Shown piece after piece: positions 1 through 13,175 of a stretch of DNA of 64,000 nt. The notes under the pieces were generated by a model. That model was given only the letters and a program-made list of their open reading frames with translations. It searched no databases and was not told where the DNA came from. This DNA comes from Boesenbergia rotunda (lineage: Eukaryota; Streptophyta; Magnoliopsida; Zingiberales; Zingiberaceae): assembly GCA_024364735.1 (NCBI GenBank), contig JAGFNQ010000847.1, positions 470,121 through 534,120 of the forward strand. The letters run 5' to 3'. Position 1 is the first letter of the stretch. Each line of letters opens with the position of its first letter. A program made the position numbers and the translations under genes.

Positions 1-1984
1 CCATTCCATTACATTTTAGTTCTCCGCCATTTTTTCTACTTTTTGCGACCACTGACTGGAGCATCGGAGTGCACACACTAAGGACCCTTCTGGACTTGTC
101 ACTAACGGCACTTTCTCTTGAGTGCTTCCTTTTTCAGAATTCAACGACGATGGCGCCAGTCCAACACAAGTCAACACTTACGTTACTCCGTATCATACTT
201 CACCGCTCATGGACAGGATCAAATCTAATATCTGTATTTGCTTCTCTTTGGCATCATAAACATATAATACTTATCAATGCTAAGAACAGCAAAATTGTTC
301 CATGCACTTATTTGACAAGCATTCAAGCAGTGTCATAAATTGAAAGAGAAGCATTAGGGGGAGCATGCAGCATCCGCTATATATTAACCCACAGGATTCC
401 AGTTTCAGAACACCTACTGCATGCCTCAGTACCGTTCGACTCCTAGCCAGCTAGCCTGAGTACTGCTTGTTGGCGATCTCTGTAAACAGTTTCCTCCTCC
501 TCTTCTGGCTCTTGTCTGCCTTTCCTGCTCTAAATCAGGCCCAATACGAACGCACGCACGTTGTGGTCCAGGTTCAATTTCCCTCACACACAAGTCACGA
601 CACGTCGTTTGGATCTTCCTTGCTAGCTAGCTGTTTAATGAATAAGCTCAGCGATCGCACGTACGTAATGCAATTGTGAGGATGTGGTCCTTAATTATAA
701 ATCATGTCTGCCGAGCACGAAATGTTGCTAGCTAGTTAGCTAGTGGTCCAGCCGTTGATAAATGAAGCACCGTCAAGGACCACTGGAACAATACTGTTGG
801 TGCTAAGACGCCCTACGCCGGTGGCTATCAATATCACTTTCATCACTCCGAAGGCAAAAGCCTACGAGGGTTGGTTAACTCGTAGCCAGCCATGATTCGT
901 GAATTAAGGAGTGAGTCGGCCGGCCGGGACTAATGGGAACTGCTTGTATGAATTATTTAGATAGAACACCGAATTGCATCAAGTGCTACGTACTGGCATG
1001 AATTGACATCTTGTTAATTAATTACCTTCTCGAAGAAATACCACCGAGAGACTATCAATTCTCACTCGATTTATTATTTTTTAAAATTTATATTTTATGT
1101 TTTGTTAAAGACGATGAGTGCCCCCCACCGCGGATGCCTGCCTTAATTCATGCAGCCCCAGTCCGCTACGGCAGAGGCCTGTGATGGCCACGTAGTGAGT
1201 CCGTTGGGTGGGTGGGGCAGTTGTCTACGGCGCGGATCACACGAATCGCGTCGGCCGGTCGCCTACGTAGTCATTGTGGGTAGTACGACGCCACTTTCGC
1301 GGACGGTAATTGGACAGTCGGTGTTCACACGCGGCCGCCGTCCGAATTAAGACCAGCCGCCAATACCATCTCCCGTTATATGTCTAACTACTGTTGGCGG
1401 GAAGCTGTTGCAGGGAAATAACGTGACGATGTGCGATGTCAGCGACTCTGCGCTCACAGTGCCGCAGCATCACAGGCCGGAGGCCGGAGATCGGAGCGGA
1501 TCCAAGTTATTCGGCGCGGAAGCGGCCGATGCCGACGGATGGCGGATCTAAGAGGATTATCCAATACACCGTGTCGAATTGAATTAATATACTTTTCTTA
1601 CGGATCCAACGGGGACGCCGTTAGTTTCGTCACGCGCCGAAGAGACAGAGACGGCCTCATCCGTTAACTGTCGTCCGTCAGTGCTACGGAACGGGAGATA
1701 AAGCCGGGCCGTCCTTCTCTTGACTCTAGGGGCACCACGCCTCATGCCACGTAACGTCACGTCCGTCCCCCTCGACGGCTATCGAAGAAATTATACGTCT
1801 TGACCTAAAACGTCACCCGTCAAAATCCCCCGTGTATCTCGGATAGCATGGTGAGAAATTGGGTTTGAAAACGCCGGATCAACTATTTGAGAGCGGTGGG
1901 CATAGTACAGTCAAATAACTGGTTGACTGGCTACGCCGATAATCACAAGTCCTGCTGATCACCGTCCAAATCTAGCTGTGATTT
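1..1984. other. Intergenic DNA upstream of the first ERF gene
   Basis: I see no gene here. Short ORFs have no recognisable domain or coding character. The stretch has several GCTAGCTAG-type runs and becomes GC-richer from about 1100, as expected of upstream DNA of the gene at 2096. Confidence 0.5.
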
Positions 1985-1992
1985 TATAAATA
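1985..1992 (+). promoter_or_regulatory. TATA box of the first ERF gene
   Basis: TATAAATA lies 104 nt before the ATG at 2096. This leaves room for a leader of roughly 70-80 nt. The placement is inferred from spacing only. Confidence 0.55.
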
Positions 1993-2095
1993 AATGCCGT
2001 CGCCCCCTTGTTCGCTTAACCCACAGAGAGGAATGCGCTATCGCGCTTAAAAGCTGGGTAATCGAAGAGGAGCGAGGGCCATATCCGCCTTACCC

Positions 2096-2830
2096 ATGGT
2101 CGTGGCGCCGGTGGTTGGCAGCGGAGGGAGGATTGACGTTGCCGGTGGGGAACAGAAAGAGATGCATTTTCGAGGAGTGAGGAAGCGGCCGTGGGGGAGG
2201 TATGCGGCAGAGATACGTGATCCCGGGAAGAAGAGTCGGGTTTGGCTGGGAACCTTCGACACGGCAGAGGAGGCCGCGCGGGCGTACGACGCCGCAGCCC
2301 GCCGGTTCCGCGGATCGAAGGCCAAGACTAACTTTCCGTGCCCTGACCCCTACCTGAACCTGGGCGTCGTCGTCGTGGGCTCAGCTGCCACCAGCGCCGG
2401 CAGCCCCAGCAGCACAGTGGAATCGAACAGCCGCGAGGCTACGGCAGCGGCGGAGGCGGCTGTGCCGCCGATGGCGATCCCGCTCCCGCCGTCTCTCGAC
2501 CTCAATCATCTCCAACGCGGCCGCTACGCCGGGCAGTTCCCCTTTCCCTCTTATCCAGTCGCTCAGGCCATGCCAACGCTTCGCCCGTGTTCGCTCATCG
2601 ATTCTATAGTCAGATCAGAGAAATCCATCGCTGCGATGAATCGCCACCATATTACCACCTGCCCTCCTCTGTTCGTCGCCGGTATACCGAAAAGAATGCC
2701 CAGCGCCGTCCAAAGCGACTCTGATTCCTCCTCGGTCATCGATCTCCGGTCCAACCCCCTTCCTTCCCAACTGCACAAAAAATCCCACAATTTCGACCTC
2801 AACCTCCTTCCTCAACGGGAGATCGACTGA
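2096..2830 (+). CDS. Class II AP2/ERF transcriptional repressor (group VIII-like, EAR motif)
   Basis: This is a nuclear DNA-binding protein of 244 residues without introns, as is usual for ERF genes. One AP2/ERF domain spans about residues 25-83, with the YAAEIRD and WLGTFDTAEEAARAYD blocks. The alanine and aspartate in AAEIRD are the ERF-subfamily residues (DREB proteins have valine and glutamate), so GCC-box binding is expected. The C terminus carries FDLNLLP, a DLNxxP-type EAR motif that recruits TOPLESS-type co-repressors. This marks the protein as a repressor of the ERF3/ERF4 kind. The middle is rich in Ser, Pro and Ala and probably disordered. The first in-frame ATG before the domain was taken as the start; it fits a TATA box 104 nt upstream. 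The exact orthologue cannot be named from sequence alone. Confidence 0.93.
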   Translation: MVVAPVVGSGGRIDVAGGEQKEMHFRGVRKRPWGRYAAEIRDPGKKSRVWLGTFDTAEEAARAYDAAARRFRGSKAKTNFPCPDPYLNLGVVVVGSAATSAGSPSSTVESNSREATAAAEAAVPPMAIPLPPSLDLNHLQRGRYAGQFPFPSYPVAQAMPTLRPCSLIDSIVRSEKSIAAMNRHHITTCPPLFVAGIPKRMPSAVQSDSDSSSVIDLRSNPLPSQLHKKSHNFDLNLLPQREID

Positions 2831-4370
2831 TGTCACTGCCATTCGATCGTCTCGTTCGATGCCTTGGCTGTAACAATTATGTAACGCACCTTGCTACGTT
2901 CAAGGAGCTGCCTACTTCTCCGGTGTTTTTTTACAGCTTGTACGAGTCTCTTTCGTAACCTCTCATTTCGCTACCAGAAGCGAAAGCAGTAAACAGGAGA
3001 GGGTTTTTGTATATCAGAACTTTTTTTTTCCTCTCTTCTTTGTTCTCCGTTGCCGCTAGATCGATAAAGAAGAAGAGTTTTATCTAATTTCTCCGGCTTC
3101 CGTCCTCGGCGACATCTTTTCCTTTATCCAAACGAAAACTATTTTTCTGTTAAATTTATCAATTTAGAAGCGTGGGGTGGGTGCGGCTGCCGCCGGCAGG
3201 TACTTTGTCCCTTTCCTGCGCACCACTCTCTCACTCCAATCCATTACGCCTCCACTTTTCTTTAATTATTTTAAAAACTAAATATTCGTACTCCAAACTG
3301 TGTCGTGGACGGCTTTTTCGCTGTCCCGCTTGCAGCGACGCCCTCGTTTGACGCCGAACGTGATTCCCGGCGTCGAGGTGACCGTTCCTCCCCCTCTGTT
3401 AACACTTAACCCGGATAAATCTACATCTGGCGCGAGGTAATGAAGGCGGGTAGCCGGGGATGGGCCGCGAAAGGAAAAGTTTAGCACGCTGTAAGCTTGT
3501 GGGCGACGCTTGGCCCCTATATCCGTGTGTCGCAGCCGTCGCCGTCCCTGTGGGCCACAAAGGCGTCCGCACCACCAAACCTCGCCGTTCCCCGCATAGT
3601 GGCAGACGTTTCGTACGGCTGGTGGGCGACTGCCCGACACCGGTGGCCCTGCGGCGTATTGGCGCGGATAAAGCTTGATTGACCCGTTCCGCACAGAATC
3701 CAGCTCGATCTGAACCGGTAATTTAATAAATCGATTTGTAAAATTTCCGGTCCGAGAGGTCCAGCGATCCCACGAGTGAATCACGTGCTCATAGCTTTGC
3801 GCCCAGCGGACTGGCGAATAAGGTGATGGGCAAGTAAAATGACGGGACGAAGTTGAAGAAAAGAAAATATTTATTGTCCATTTAATAAAGGTTTAAGCAG
3901 CTCTTTAATTCCGGTATAAATTATAATTTATTGAATTGATTTTATATTAAATGGAGCTCGCATAAGTAAGCGGGTGGGAAGGCGTTGGGTCAAAGAACTG
4001 ATTGGACCGATGTCGGCAGAAATGGGGCGGGGAAGGTATGAAGGTGGTTACCGCTGGGGTCACGCGCAACACACCTCGCGCGGCGTTGCTGGCGTCGGAA
4101 CATAATAAATGGAGGGCAGTTTGTCGGCTTGTTATAGGCAGCCCCCACGCGGATGCGCACGGGCCAATCTGTGCGCAGGATTTCTTTTGTATTGTTATTG
4201 GCCGCCTCGGTCGCACCGCTATGCGGATTCTGGGGCCTTGTCTCTCTATCCGTGTGTACGGGGCGCGGAGTCGGACATCAAGGTCTACGAGTACGTCCGC
4301 ATAATGCTGCAAAATCGACGATCCACTTCTGTTTGAGTATTGGTGGTGGCCCACAGGGCATGATGCACGA
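2831..4370. other. 3' flank of the ERF gene, no further gene seen
   Basis: The 3' UTR follows the stop. A CT-rich stretch lies around 3025-3060. Open frames of up to 168 codons exist on both strands around 3.3-4.3 kb, but they match no family I know and overlap each other in GC-rich DNA. I treat them as chance frames. Confidence 0.5.
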
Positions 4371-4769
4371 CGGACCTCAATTGAGGCTGGATCCTCTATT
4401 TCATAAAGAATCTCTGTTTCTTTTCTGTCTTATCTGTCTCATTCGTTGATGTCAACAAGTCATTCGATCGTCGATCGAGTAATATCAATATTCTTCGATC
4501 GTTATCTCGAATAAAATTATATCCTAGGGATACAATGAACCCGTCAGATATTGTCACAATTACGATCTCGTCGTATTCATCGTCGAATCTGACAAGATTG
4601 TAATATGACGATTCCGACTGATTCATTGTTATCCTAGGATATCGTTTGATTCGGAAAGACGATCAAAAATTATCAATAGTATTTGATCATCGATCGGACG
4701 ATTCACCGGTGACAGATGAAATATAATTTTCTAGGACAGAGGATACCGTCTGACCTCAATTGGGGTCCG
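4371..4769. mobile_element. Candidate MITE with imperfect terminal inverted repeats
   Basis: The left end CGGACCTCAATTGAGG and the reverse complement of the right end (CGGACCCCAATTGAGG) differ by one base. Further matching, ATCCTCT, lies inward. The 399-bp interior is non-coding with many GATCG and TCGATC words. I found no convincing target duplication, so class and exact ends are open. Confidence 0.4.
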
Positions 4770-5422
4770 CCAGATCATGGTTGTGTTACGTTTCATCATG
4801 CAATTAATTTTTTTTCGATTTTTAAAACAAAAAAAATCGTCTTTTCAATTGTCAGATTCATTACACAGTTTGGGCATTAGAATCAGGGACTTGAACGTGG
4901 ACAGAGTTACTCTACGTTAGGCAAGTAGACTTTCTTGTTCTTGCGTTTACTCTTCTCCCTCTCACTCTTTGCCACCAACAATAAGCTTTCTTACTCCTCT
5001 TCCTATCCTACGTCTTTATTGTCCACGCGACTATTTAGTATTTTTTTAAAAAATATATATATAATCTTCTAGCATTTTTAATTAAAATTACACAAGTTAT
5101 TTTAGTCAAATATGCTATATAATAATTTTTAACATATTTAGATATTTTAGAAGCACAAGTGAACACCAATAACTTACTAAAGGCTAAAAAAGTCTTCTAT
5201 TTACTTAGAATTCTAATGGATCTGATCTTTTTTATAACCGAATTTGGAGGCTTTCCACAGTTGATGGAGGACAGGATAAGATTCTCCAAAGGATATATAC
5301 ATCACACAGCTTCGCTATGTAAAGGATAGATACATCAACAATCATAATTGAATAATTGATCCGGTCGGATAGATAATCCGGTCGGATAGAGGCGTCCGAT
5401 CGCATAGGGAGTTGAATCAACT
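4770..5422. other. AT-rich intergenic DNA
   Basis: No gene is visible. A short direct repeat, ATCCGGTCGGATAGA, occurs twice near 5360-5390, just before the solo LTR. Confidence 0.5.
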
Positions 5423-5427
5423 GGATA

Positions 5428-8397
5428 TGTCACGCCCCGAGGAGCCGCCTATCCGACACCGACCGGACTGCCACTCCCTCGACCGACGGACAATTTGGAA
5501 ACCAAGCATCTACGACCACCTCAGTCGGCTGTACCACAACCTATAGGGCTGGAACAGCCGTCTGAAATACACGAAAACGAAACGACGATAAAAGCTGCGT
5601 ATCGGTACGACTTACGACAAATGCAAAACACAAGGCCTCCATGGCTCACAAAAGTACAACTATATCGTTGTATAAAAGGACACGACCAAACACGAATACA
5701 GCAGCGGAAAAGTAAAGTAAAAGAACAGAGAATGGGTACCAACAAATACCACTACAAAGTAAAGGAAACATCCCGGAGTCATCTCGAAGAAATACGCGAA
5801 CTGGGACAGGCTGTCGGGCACTCCAGACAATCATCCTGAAATAAAAACAGGGAGCTAACGGGGTGAGTCACAGTACTCAGCGGATATCTCATCAGATATA
5901 CAAGATAGTCTAAGCTAGCAATAGTGTAACAGGCTATCAAAATAAACACAGGTACGAGCAGGGGTAAGTACAACTGAAACAGAAATAGCAAATACCATAC
6001 CAATGTGGCTGAGTCGCCGAAACCAGACATAAGGGTCTCCTGTATGTGCATGTCAATCATATGCAACATCCAAGTATAACAAGCACGAGCAAATGCAAAA
6101 TATACGTATGCACATGGTGCGATGACATGGTCACCTCTGTCGCCGGTCAGACATCGTCACCTATGTACGGGAGGAAGCTGAACGGAGGCCACCCTCCGGC
6201 GTAGAGCTGTGACTGCCGTCCGTACTCTGCCATCACTGCTCCTGAGCGACCGAGTAGACGGTATGCTGTCGGCGTAACACCCCTACCCCATGACCTATCC
6301 GGGGGATATCTCTACCTGAATGTTTCCTCACTGTCGGAGTAACATCCCTACCCCAGGCCCTCTATGAGGGATATCTCTACCTGAGTGTTAACACCTACCC
6401 CATGTATATAAATGGGGGAGAGACCTCTCTCTCTCATCTCCTGGTATATGGACTACTCAAGGAGGGACCTCTGCCTGCCACCACGCTCCGATTCACTAAC
6501 CCATGAGTGCATGAGCTGAGCAGCACAGAGCACACTACCCATACTCCGTCAACCACTAACCCATGAGTGGTCGTATGGATAGGTCAGTATGGCTGTCAAC
6601 CTGACTCACCCATAAGGGGGCCCCTGATCGACAGTGATGCACAGTGCACGATGATGCATGACTCTGGTCAAACAGCATCCACTATCTAGTCCACCTATAT
6701 CAACATGATATGCAAGGATCATAGATAATGCACCATAGCCTAGGTCCTAAAGGTATAGGTATCATATGCCAGGTATATCATAAACAGTATCAGTCAAGGT
6801 AGAGCAGGTATAAAATACTACATTACCCTACCGCTAAACATAGCATATCAAGCATATCAACTATGACCAATCTAAAAGATAAGTCAGAGGTACCCGCTTC
6901 CAATGTAATAGATAATAAGCGAAGAGAAACCCCCGTCTGAAATAATATCCGTCGCAAGTGGAGTCCAAATAGTCAAATCAGTGTCCTGTACCATGAACAT
7001 AAATTTAGCTATTTACAATAGTACCAATAGCTAAATTAATACTAAACAATATTAGGATCTAACCCTAACTATCACATGTAACCCAAAACAGAACAACCCT
7101 AAACCAGACCAACCCCTCACGGCAACCTACCAAATCAGCACCAATCCACCAAAATCGAATTCAAAAGTCCAACAGGTCAAGCACAAATCATTCCACTCTA
7201 ATCATCAGCAACCCTAATCAAAGAACTACACTCCCAGAGGACTACGGTTACAGTCAACAGATCGAAATAAGAAAACACCAACAGAGGAATGACACGAACA
7301 ACCCAAGTCAACACAGAGCACCATGAACAGTTCACGACAGTGATCAGAAATCAAAACACAAGCTTACGGTAGCAATCCGTAAAACCAAATCAAAACTCAT
7401 GATACAGTCCTCACAACTATGCAAATCCACCTAATCAGAACAATCCAACTACATGGCAAGGAAAACTGATCAGAACCACTTAATCTAAGATCTCAGTATC
7501 ATCCTTAACAGAGTAAAAACAACATCCAAAATTAGAGACCAAGATTGATCAATAATTGACCAAGAACAGTATAGCGAATTCCACCTACGAATCAAGCAAT
7601 TCAACACACAATTACAAGGATTCCATCACAAAGCACTCAAATCGATCTTCACAGAACACTTAACAGAGCCAAGATCACAATACCCAACTCAACCCATTGA
7701 CCTCATCCAATCGAAGCAGCAGATCCCTAAACCAATACAACAACGAAACCCTAGTTTATGCTGAGAAACAACTCACAGCAGTTCCAAATCAAAATCGAAG
7801 TAAAACCACAAGGTAGCAACCTCAAGAACAAAACCAACAAAACATCCAAGCTAACTCATCCTTACCTGGTCGGATTCAACGACGAGGTGCTCAGTCGGCG
7901 ACGCCAATCCCCTTCACCTCTTCCAAACTTCAAATCGAGTAGATCTGGATCTGTCAGAAGAAGTCAACCGCGATCTGCTCTAGACCCGAGCTACCTTCTT
8001 CCCCAAGGTCCTAGATCAGCCCCTCTGCGAACCCTAGATCAAGAACGCGACAAGATCACCGAGAAATTAGGGAAGAGGATTACAGAGATCGGGAAAAACC
8101 CTCACCTGAACTCAATCCCTTTGAAGACCTCCGGCGGAGAGATCCGAGCGATCGCCGGCGCCCGTTGGAACGATTGGCGGCAGTGGATCGAAGACGGGGA
8201 AGAAGGAAGAAGAAGAACCGGAAGAGGGAGCTCGGCTGGCTTCGAGATCTGCCGATTGGAGAACGAAAGGAAAGGAAAGTAAATAAAAGGGCTGTCCTTT
8301 TATGATTAGCCCCCTCCAAGTTTAGCCAATCCCATAAGAGTCCCTAAGTTTAGGTGGCTTTGCTCTTAAGCCCTCAAATATTTTCCAAATGTTAACA
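5428..8397 (+). mobile_element. Solo LTR of an LTR retrotransposon (2970 bp)
   Basis: The sequence starts TGTCACGCCCCGA and ends AAATGTTAACA, a TG...CA pair. It is flanked by the 5-bp direct repeat GGATA (5423-5427 and 8398-8402), the signature of retroviral-type integration. No gag or pol is present, so it is best read as a solo LTR left by LTR-LTR recombination. Subregions with similar wording and order occur at 31278 and 34191, so the family has another, older copy in the window. Starts of the form TGTCACRCCCC are, from memory, common in plant Gypsy LTRs; the superfamily is inferred, not shown. Confidence 0.68.
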
Positions 8398-8402
8398 GGA
8401 TA

Positions 8403-10841
8403 AGTCCGATCGAGGTTATAGCAGGCTGGACGAAGCAATAGGGCTCTGTGCTAGTGAGTGTGGGACGGTCGGTCATACTCACAAGTCAACTGGACAGGCA
8501 GGAGCTTAAGCCCGGCTCATCCCACCCCCCCCCTAGAGGCCGACTTCCATTCAGGAATTTGAGTCCCGGTCGGGAGTACCCGGTCAAACAACCTGGAGGT
8601 CACGCAATTAAGAACCCTAGGTCATGCAATTAAGAACCCCGATCCTAAGATATTGACCTTCAGTCGGGCATCCGGGCGCCGAGCGGGAATGCTTGATCGG
8701 GAGTACCCGGTCGGACGACCCGGAAGATATGCCCATGGAACTCCCCCTACCTCGAGGCGCCGACCCTCGATCAAGTATTCGGGCGCTAGGCGGACATGCC
8801 CGGTCGGCCATACTCGGCCGGATAACCTGGTAGGCAGGAATTTAAAATAACTAACCCCGTTCTGAGAAGCGACTCGTGGCCTAGTGACCGGCTGTTCGGT
8901 CGGGCGGACCCAGTCGCCCGATCGGACTGTCAGGCGCTAAGAACGGTCGGACCCACTCACAAGTGGCCTGTCCCATTCAAGAGTAACTGATTGTCAGGTG
9001 ATTGAGCCCTTCGGGATGACCCCTTACGGTCGGTCGGCTAAGGCCGGGCAGATTTACGGAATTGCATTATATAGCGAGTAAAGGTAATTCTACGATCAAA
9101 ACCGTTTAATGCCGATTAGACTCTGCCAGATACAAAATGATACACAAAATCCTCTCAATATGAAGTAGAGACATTTGTCATAATCATGCATTCTCAAGAC
9201 GCCAAGCATTAATGCTGACAGTAAGACGACAGCAAGGACAAACGAATGACCTTTTGGTGGCCACGCCAAACCCACAGGAGAAATAAAGCTGTCACAAGAT
9301 TGTCTGTTAGAAGATTGAGCTTTTATTAAGAAAAGATGACCAAGATAAGACAGGGGGTCATCCCCTATATAAGGTTCACCCAAGGCTCCGAAAAGGGGGA
9401 TTGACTTCTCATTGTTTCACAGCCTTTTTGCTACTCCACTGTTTTTGTCTCCAAACCGTCTGTTCCTCCTGCTAGCCTTTGGTCCAACCCTAAGTACCCT
9501 TGCGACTCGTCCATTTTGCTGTGTCATCTGAGCGAGACCCTTCTTCGCTTGTCGACAAGATCAATAATATTGGCTTGTAGAATTAAAATCACTCCATACT
9601 GTGGATAGCATCTATGAAGTTTAAGAAAAAAAAATATGTGAATACCATATGGTAAATGATACCGTTTGAAATCTGTGAGATCTGAAATGCAGATAAACTA
9701 ACTTTAGAGTTGACGAGAAGAAAACCACTAAGTAGTAGCACCTACAAACTCGCAAGGATGAGCGGAAAGCGAGCGTTAGCAAGAAGGCCAGAGGCATCCC
9801 GACGCAGCCACTCCAACACTCAAGTCAGTGAAGTAAAAGGAAGGAGGAAGATGGATAGTGGAGAAAATGAATACGAGTTACGTGTGTAGTAAAAGCATAC
9901 ATGTGCTCCTAAGGATGGGTCCATTTTATAATACCTCTTCAACTTCTCCCCTCGTAATCTTTTTCATTAATCAAATATTTTAACATGATCAAGAAAATAT
10001 CAAATCATTATATTTTCGTTGTATTGAGCAGTCCTATCGCTCCCACCTTCTATGCGTATAATGATACTGTCACCCCAGACAATTTACATCTCCACATGTA
10101 GCATTTGATGCGGTTAGGCCTGTAAACCTCAGAGCCTATTGGGCTTTTAAAACCTATCTTTGTCTAAGAAATCTTAATAGGGACCCAATGGCTAGATGTA
10201 AAAATCAGACATTGGGTTTGAGACAAGCTGGTTAGATGGCGTACTTGTTCATCTATAAGGATTGGATGGGAATTGTACCTCTAGAGTTGAAAAAATCCTG
10301 TCAAAATGTAATTAAATGAGTCGGTCACTAAGAAAATTGGGGAAACATGACCTTGACCTTTGCCCGGGGGGAGGGGGGTGACCAACTGGAAGAACACTTC
10401 TGAGCTGATTGAGGGTGTCGTCTCTGGTAATAAAAAAATGATCGACAGAGTGTCATTGAGTTGGCGGAGTGGACTTTTTAATTAGAGGAAATATTACCCT
10501 TGGAGTGTATTTGAAACTGATCTACTAACATGATTGCGATCCACTAAAGAAGGTGACACCAAGACGTTGAGATCACAAGGGTCTGATCGGTAACAGATCC
10601 ATTAGTTTTGAAGGAACTTTAGTGCAGTGAGCCCGGATCTTTGAGTCTTTATGAGATTCAATCAACTGTGTATGATCATAGCCGTATTGACCAAATCAGG
10701 CTTTGACCACCTTGTCAACATGATGGTAGACCATTTGTCCCTACGAAGAGGCTTACGGTACTCTCCACATCCATAACCGAAAAAAAAGAACTTTATACAA
10801 GCTGATCTCGGCCTAGCTCACGTATAGTTCAGTCGGCTCGC
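8403..10841. repeat. Degraded LTR-type repeat sequence
   Basis: No gene is seen. 8.4-9.1 kb is rich in CGGTCGG and CCGGTCGGGAG words. A core-promoter-like segment follows, with TATATAA at 9366-9372 and then a CT-rich tract, as in the U3/R part of a plant LTR. The remainder to 10.84 kb has no recognisable ends. I read it as old retroelement debris without being able to delimit copies. Confidence 0.4.
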
Positions 10842-11291
10842 CTGGCTGTTAGTAGGAGCCCTAGAGCCAATTATGTGATGATTGACTAGGGATATTTCGT
10901 ATCATATTCTATCATTAATAAAAGCATGTTTGTTTATTATACTTACTTTGTATTTGTGTCAAATAACTAAGTATAATAATGTCCTTGTGTAGTAGGTTCT
11001 TATCTGCATCATATCGATTGGTTGAATCGATAGTGAGATGATGTAGAAAACACTACACTAAATTATTCCTAGTCGAGCATTAATATTCAAGGATAATATT
11101 AATGCATGGAGACTAGCATGTAGGTCAACTGATGACTTGAGCTCATAAGTCATGGATATGTGATATCAAGTTGACACATGGGTATACATTGGAGAATGTG
11201 TACTGAATTGACCCGCCATGAGAAAGTTTCATAGATTGTCATATGAGTGTCATAAACTTTCTCATATGACTATTAGTATGAATAGTCCTTC

Positions 11292-12395
11292 TGTTAGGAT
11301 CTTTGCCCTAGCTAGAGGGGGGGTGAATAGCGGTTCTTTGATTCTTTCAACCTACGTTGTTAGTTGCGCAACGGAAATACAAATAAAAACAAACTAACAA
11401 TGCTAACCAACCAGATTTACGTGGTTCGGAGATGAAACTCCTACTCCACGACAGTCCGTGAGGTGGACGATCCCTTGATCCTTCGGCGGATCGCTCCCCG
11501 GATGCTCTCCGGCTATCTCGTGTAGCTCCTTGTGGGTGGAGAAACCTCTCCACAATCCTCTACAAGCACATGAGCACACAAGGCTACTATCAAGCTTTTT
11601 CCAAGCAAGATTCGCCAAAAAACCCCAGCCCGATCGAGTCCCCCTTTAAATAGACTCGGGCTGGAAATCACGCCACCTGTCGACTGCCCCCAGGGCAGTC
11701 GACTGGTGCCAGCCAAATTCGACCGTTGACACTCCAACGTTCGAATTTGCCAGCTTACCAGCCACCTACCAGTCGACTGGTACAGGACTAGTCGACTGGA
11801 GCCAGTCGACTGGAACCAATTCCAGTCGACTGGCAGTCGACTGGTCGACCCTCCTTGGGTCGACCCGATTCTCTGTGTGTTCCCGCAGTCGACTGCCTTC
11901 GGGCCAGTCGACTGCCCTGCCTACCAGCCTAGGATTTTGCATCCCCGAGTACATTCCACTCAGCACTCGACCCCTAGGACTTCCCGAGTACATTCACACA
12001 GCACTCGTACCCTCATGACTCGACTGACTCCTCCTCCGCAGCCTCGACTGTTGCCTTCGCGCCCTCTTCATCTTCGGCCTTCGTCCCTCGGATGCGCACG
12101 CAAGCCTCCAGCTTGCCTCCATGCCACCCTTCACGTACGCCTCGAAGTCCGCGCCCATCAGCTCATCGTACCTGCACTCCATGGTCCCTCAGATGCGCAC
12201 ACCAACCTCCAGCTGGCCTCCATGCCATCCTTCACAGTACTGAGGCCGTCCAGTCAAGTCCATATGTGTACCTGTACAATCCTGTACACTCAACATACAC
12301 ATATCAAATACACAGGGTAAACCTAACTTAAATCTTTGCCCAAACATCAAAACTCATGGTCACTCCGGACCATCCTAGGGCCGATTGCTCCAACA
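11292..12395 (-). repeat. 3' LTR of the gag-only element
   Basis: 1104 bp, TGTTAGGATC to GCTCCAACA in plus-strand reading. It carries nine GTCGACT-containing copies between 11679 and 11914. ORFs inside it are copied exactly or nearly so in the other LTR and are not genes. Confidence 0.9.
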
Positions 12396-12410
12396 ATCTC
12401 CCCCTTTTTG
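12396..12410 (-). promoter_or_regulatory. Polypurine tract of the gag-only element
   Basis: The minus strand reads TCAAAAAGGGGGAGAT directly against the 3' LTR, the expected plus-strand primer for reverse transcription. Similar tracts recur further inside, near 12748, 12765, 12827, 13219 and 14158. Confidence 0.75.
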
Positions 12411-12520
12411 ATGTTTGGCAATTCGTTTAAGTTAGGGAAAGCAAGATAGCAGTAATAGCAAATACCATGCTAAAATAAATGCATATGCAATGCAAAAATG
12501 GATCCTATCCTAAGGCATCC

Positions 12521-12628
12521 TACACCTAACCCTCCAAGTTAGGAATTTTACACCTAGCCCTCCAAGTTAGGAATTTTACACCTAGCCCTCCAAGCTAGGA
12601 TTTTTACCACCAAACCCTTCAAGTTAGG
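12521..12628. repeat. Tandem repeat, about 32-bp unit
   Basis: Three to four copies of a unit built on CACCTAGCCCTCCAAGTTAG run head to tail inside the gag-only element, between the polypurine tract and gag. Confidence 0.8.
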
Positions 12629-12979
12629 ATTTTCTACCAAACCGGGCTTTTTAAAGCTTCTCCCAAGCTCTCCCTTACACTGGACTTACAAAGGCTTTTT
12701 AAGAACCTCTACAAGGTTCTCCTTACGCCAAGAAGGGAGCAACCATGCTCCCCCTCAAACTTAGCTCCCCCTAAACCTAGGGTTTCTAGCAAAGGTATTG
12801 GTTTCCCACTTAAACACAATATTTCTCCCCCTTTGCCATACATAAAAAAGAACCCAATAATGACCCAATTATTGGTTCTTAACATTCCCAATGATCCTAC
12901 GCACAGTGTACTAGACCCCCATACACTTGTTCCTCGTCATTTGGGCCCAAACCAGCTGCTGATACCCAAAACAGCCTCT

Positions 12980-13175
12980 TACCAGTCGACTGCCCCCAAG
13001 GCAGTCGCCTGATACTCTGATAATCAGTTTTCTGGCCGAATTTCAGAAACGCACCAGAAATTCCACAAATTTCCAAAAATTTCCAAACTTCGTGGACAAC
13101 TTTGTGGAACCTATACCTACTTGGGAAAAATACATCTACCCATGTATCTATCACCATTCCCAAGTTTGACACAAA
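12980..13175. repeat. Internal dispersed repeat, copy 1 (copy 2 at about 13778-13985)
   Basis: Both copies begin with CCAGTCGACTGCCCCC, continue through CAGTCGCCTGATAC and GAAATTCAGAAA-type text, and reach CTACTTGGGAAAAATA at equal distances. The copies are clearly related but diverged. The element therefore duplicated about 200 bp of its own non-coding interior. Confidence 0.7.

Noticed and set aside
3278..3784. 168-codon minus-strand ORF downstream of the first ERF gene
   Set aside because: It is in GC-rich DNA, shadows other frames and has no recognisable family or conserved motif.
7758..8282. 174-codon ORF
   Set aside because: It lies inside the solo LTR (5428-8397) and has biased, charged composition without a domain.
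11877..12320. 147-codon ORF, repeated at 16604-17047
   Set aside because: It is LTR sequence of the gag-only element read through the GTCGACT array. No domain is present.
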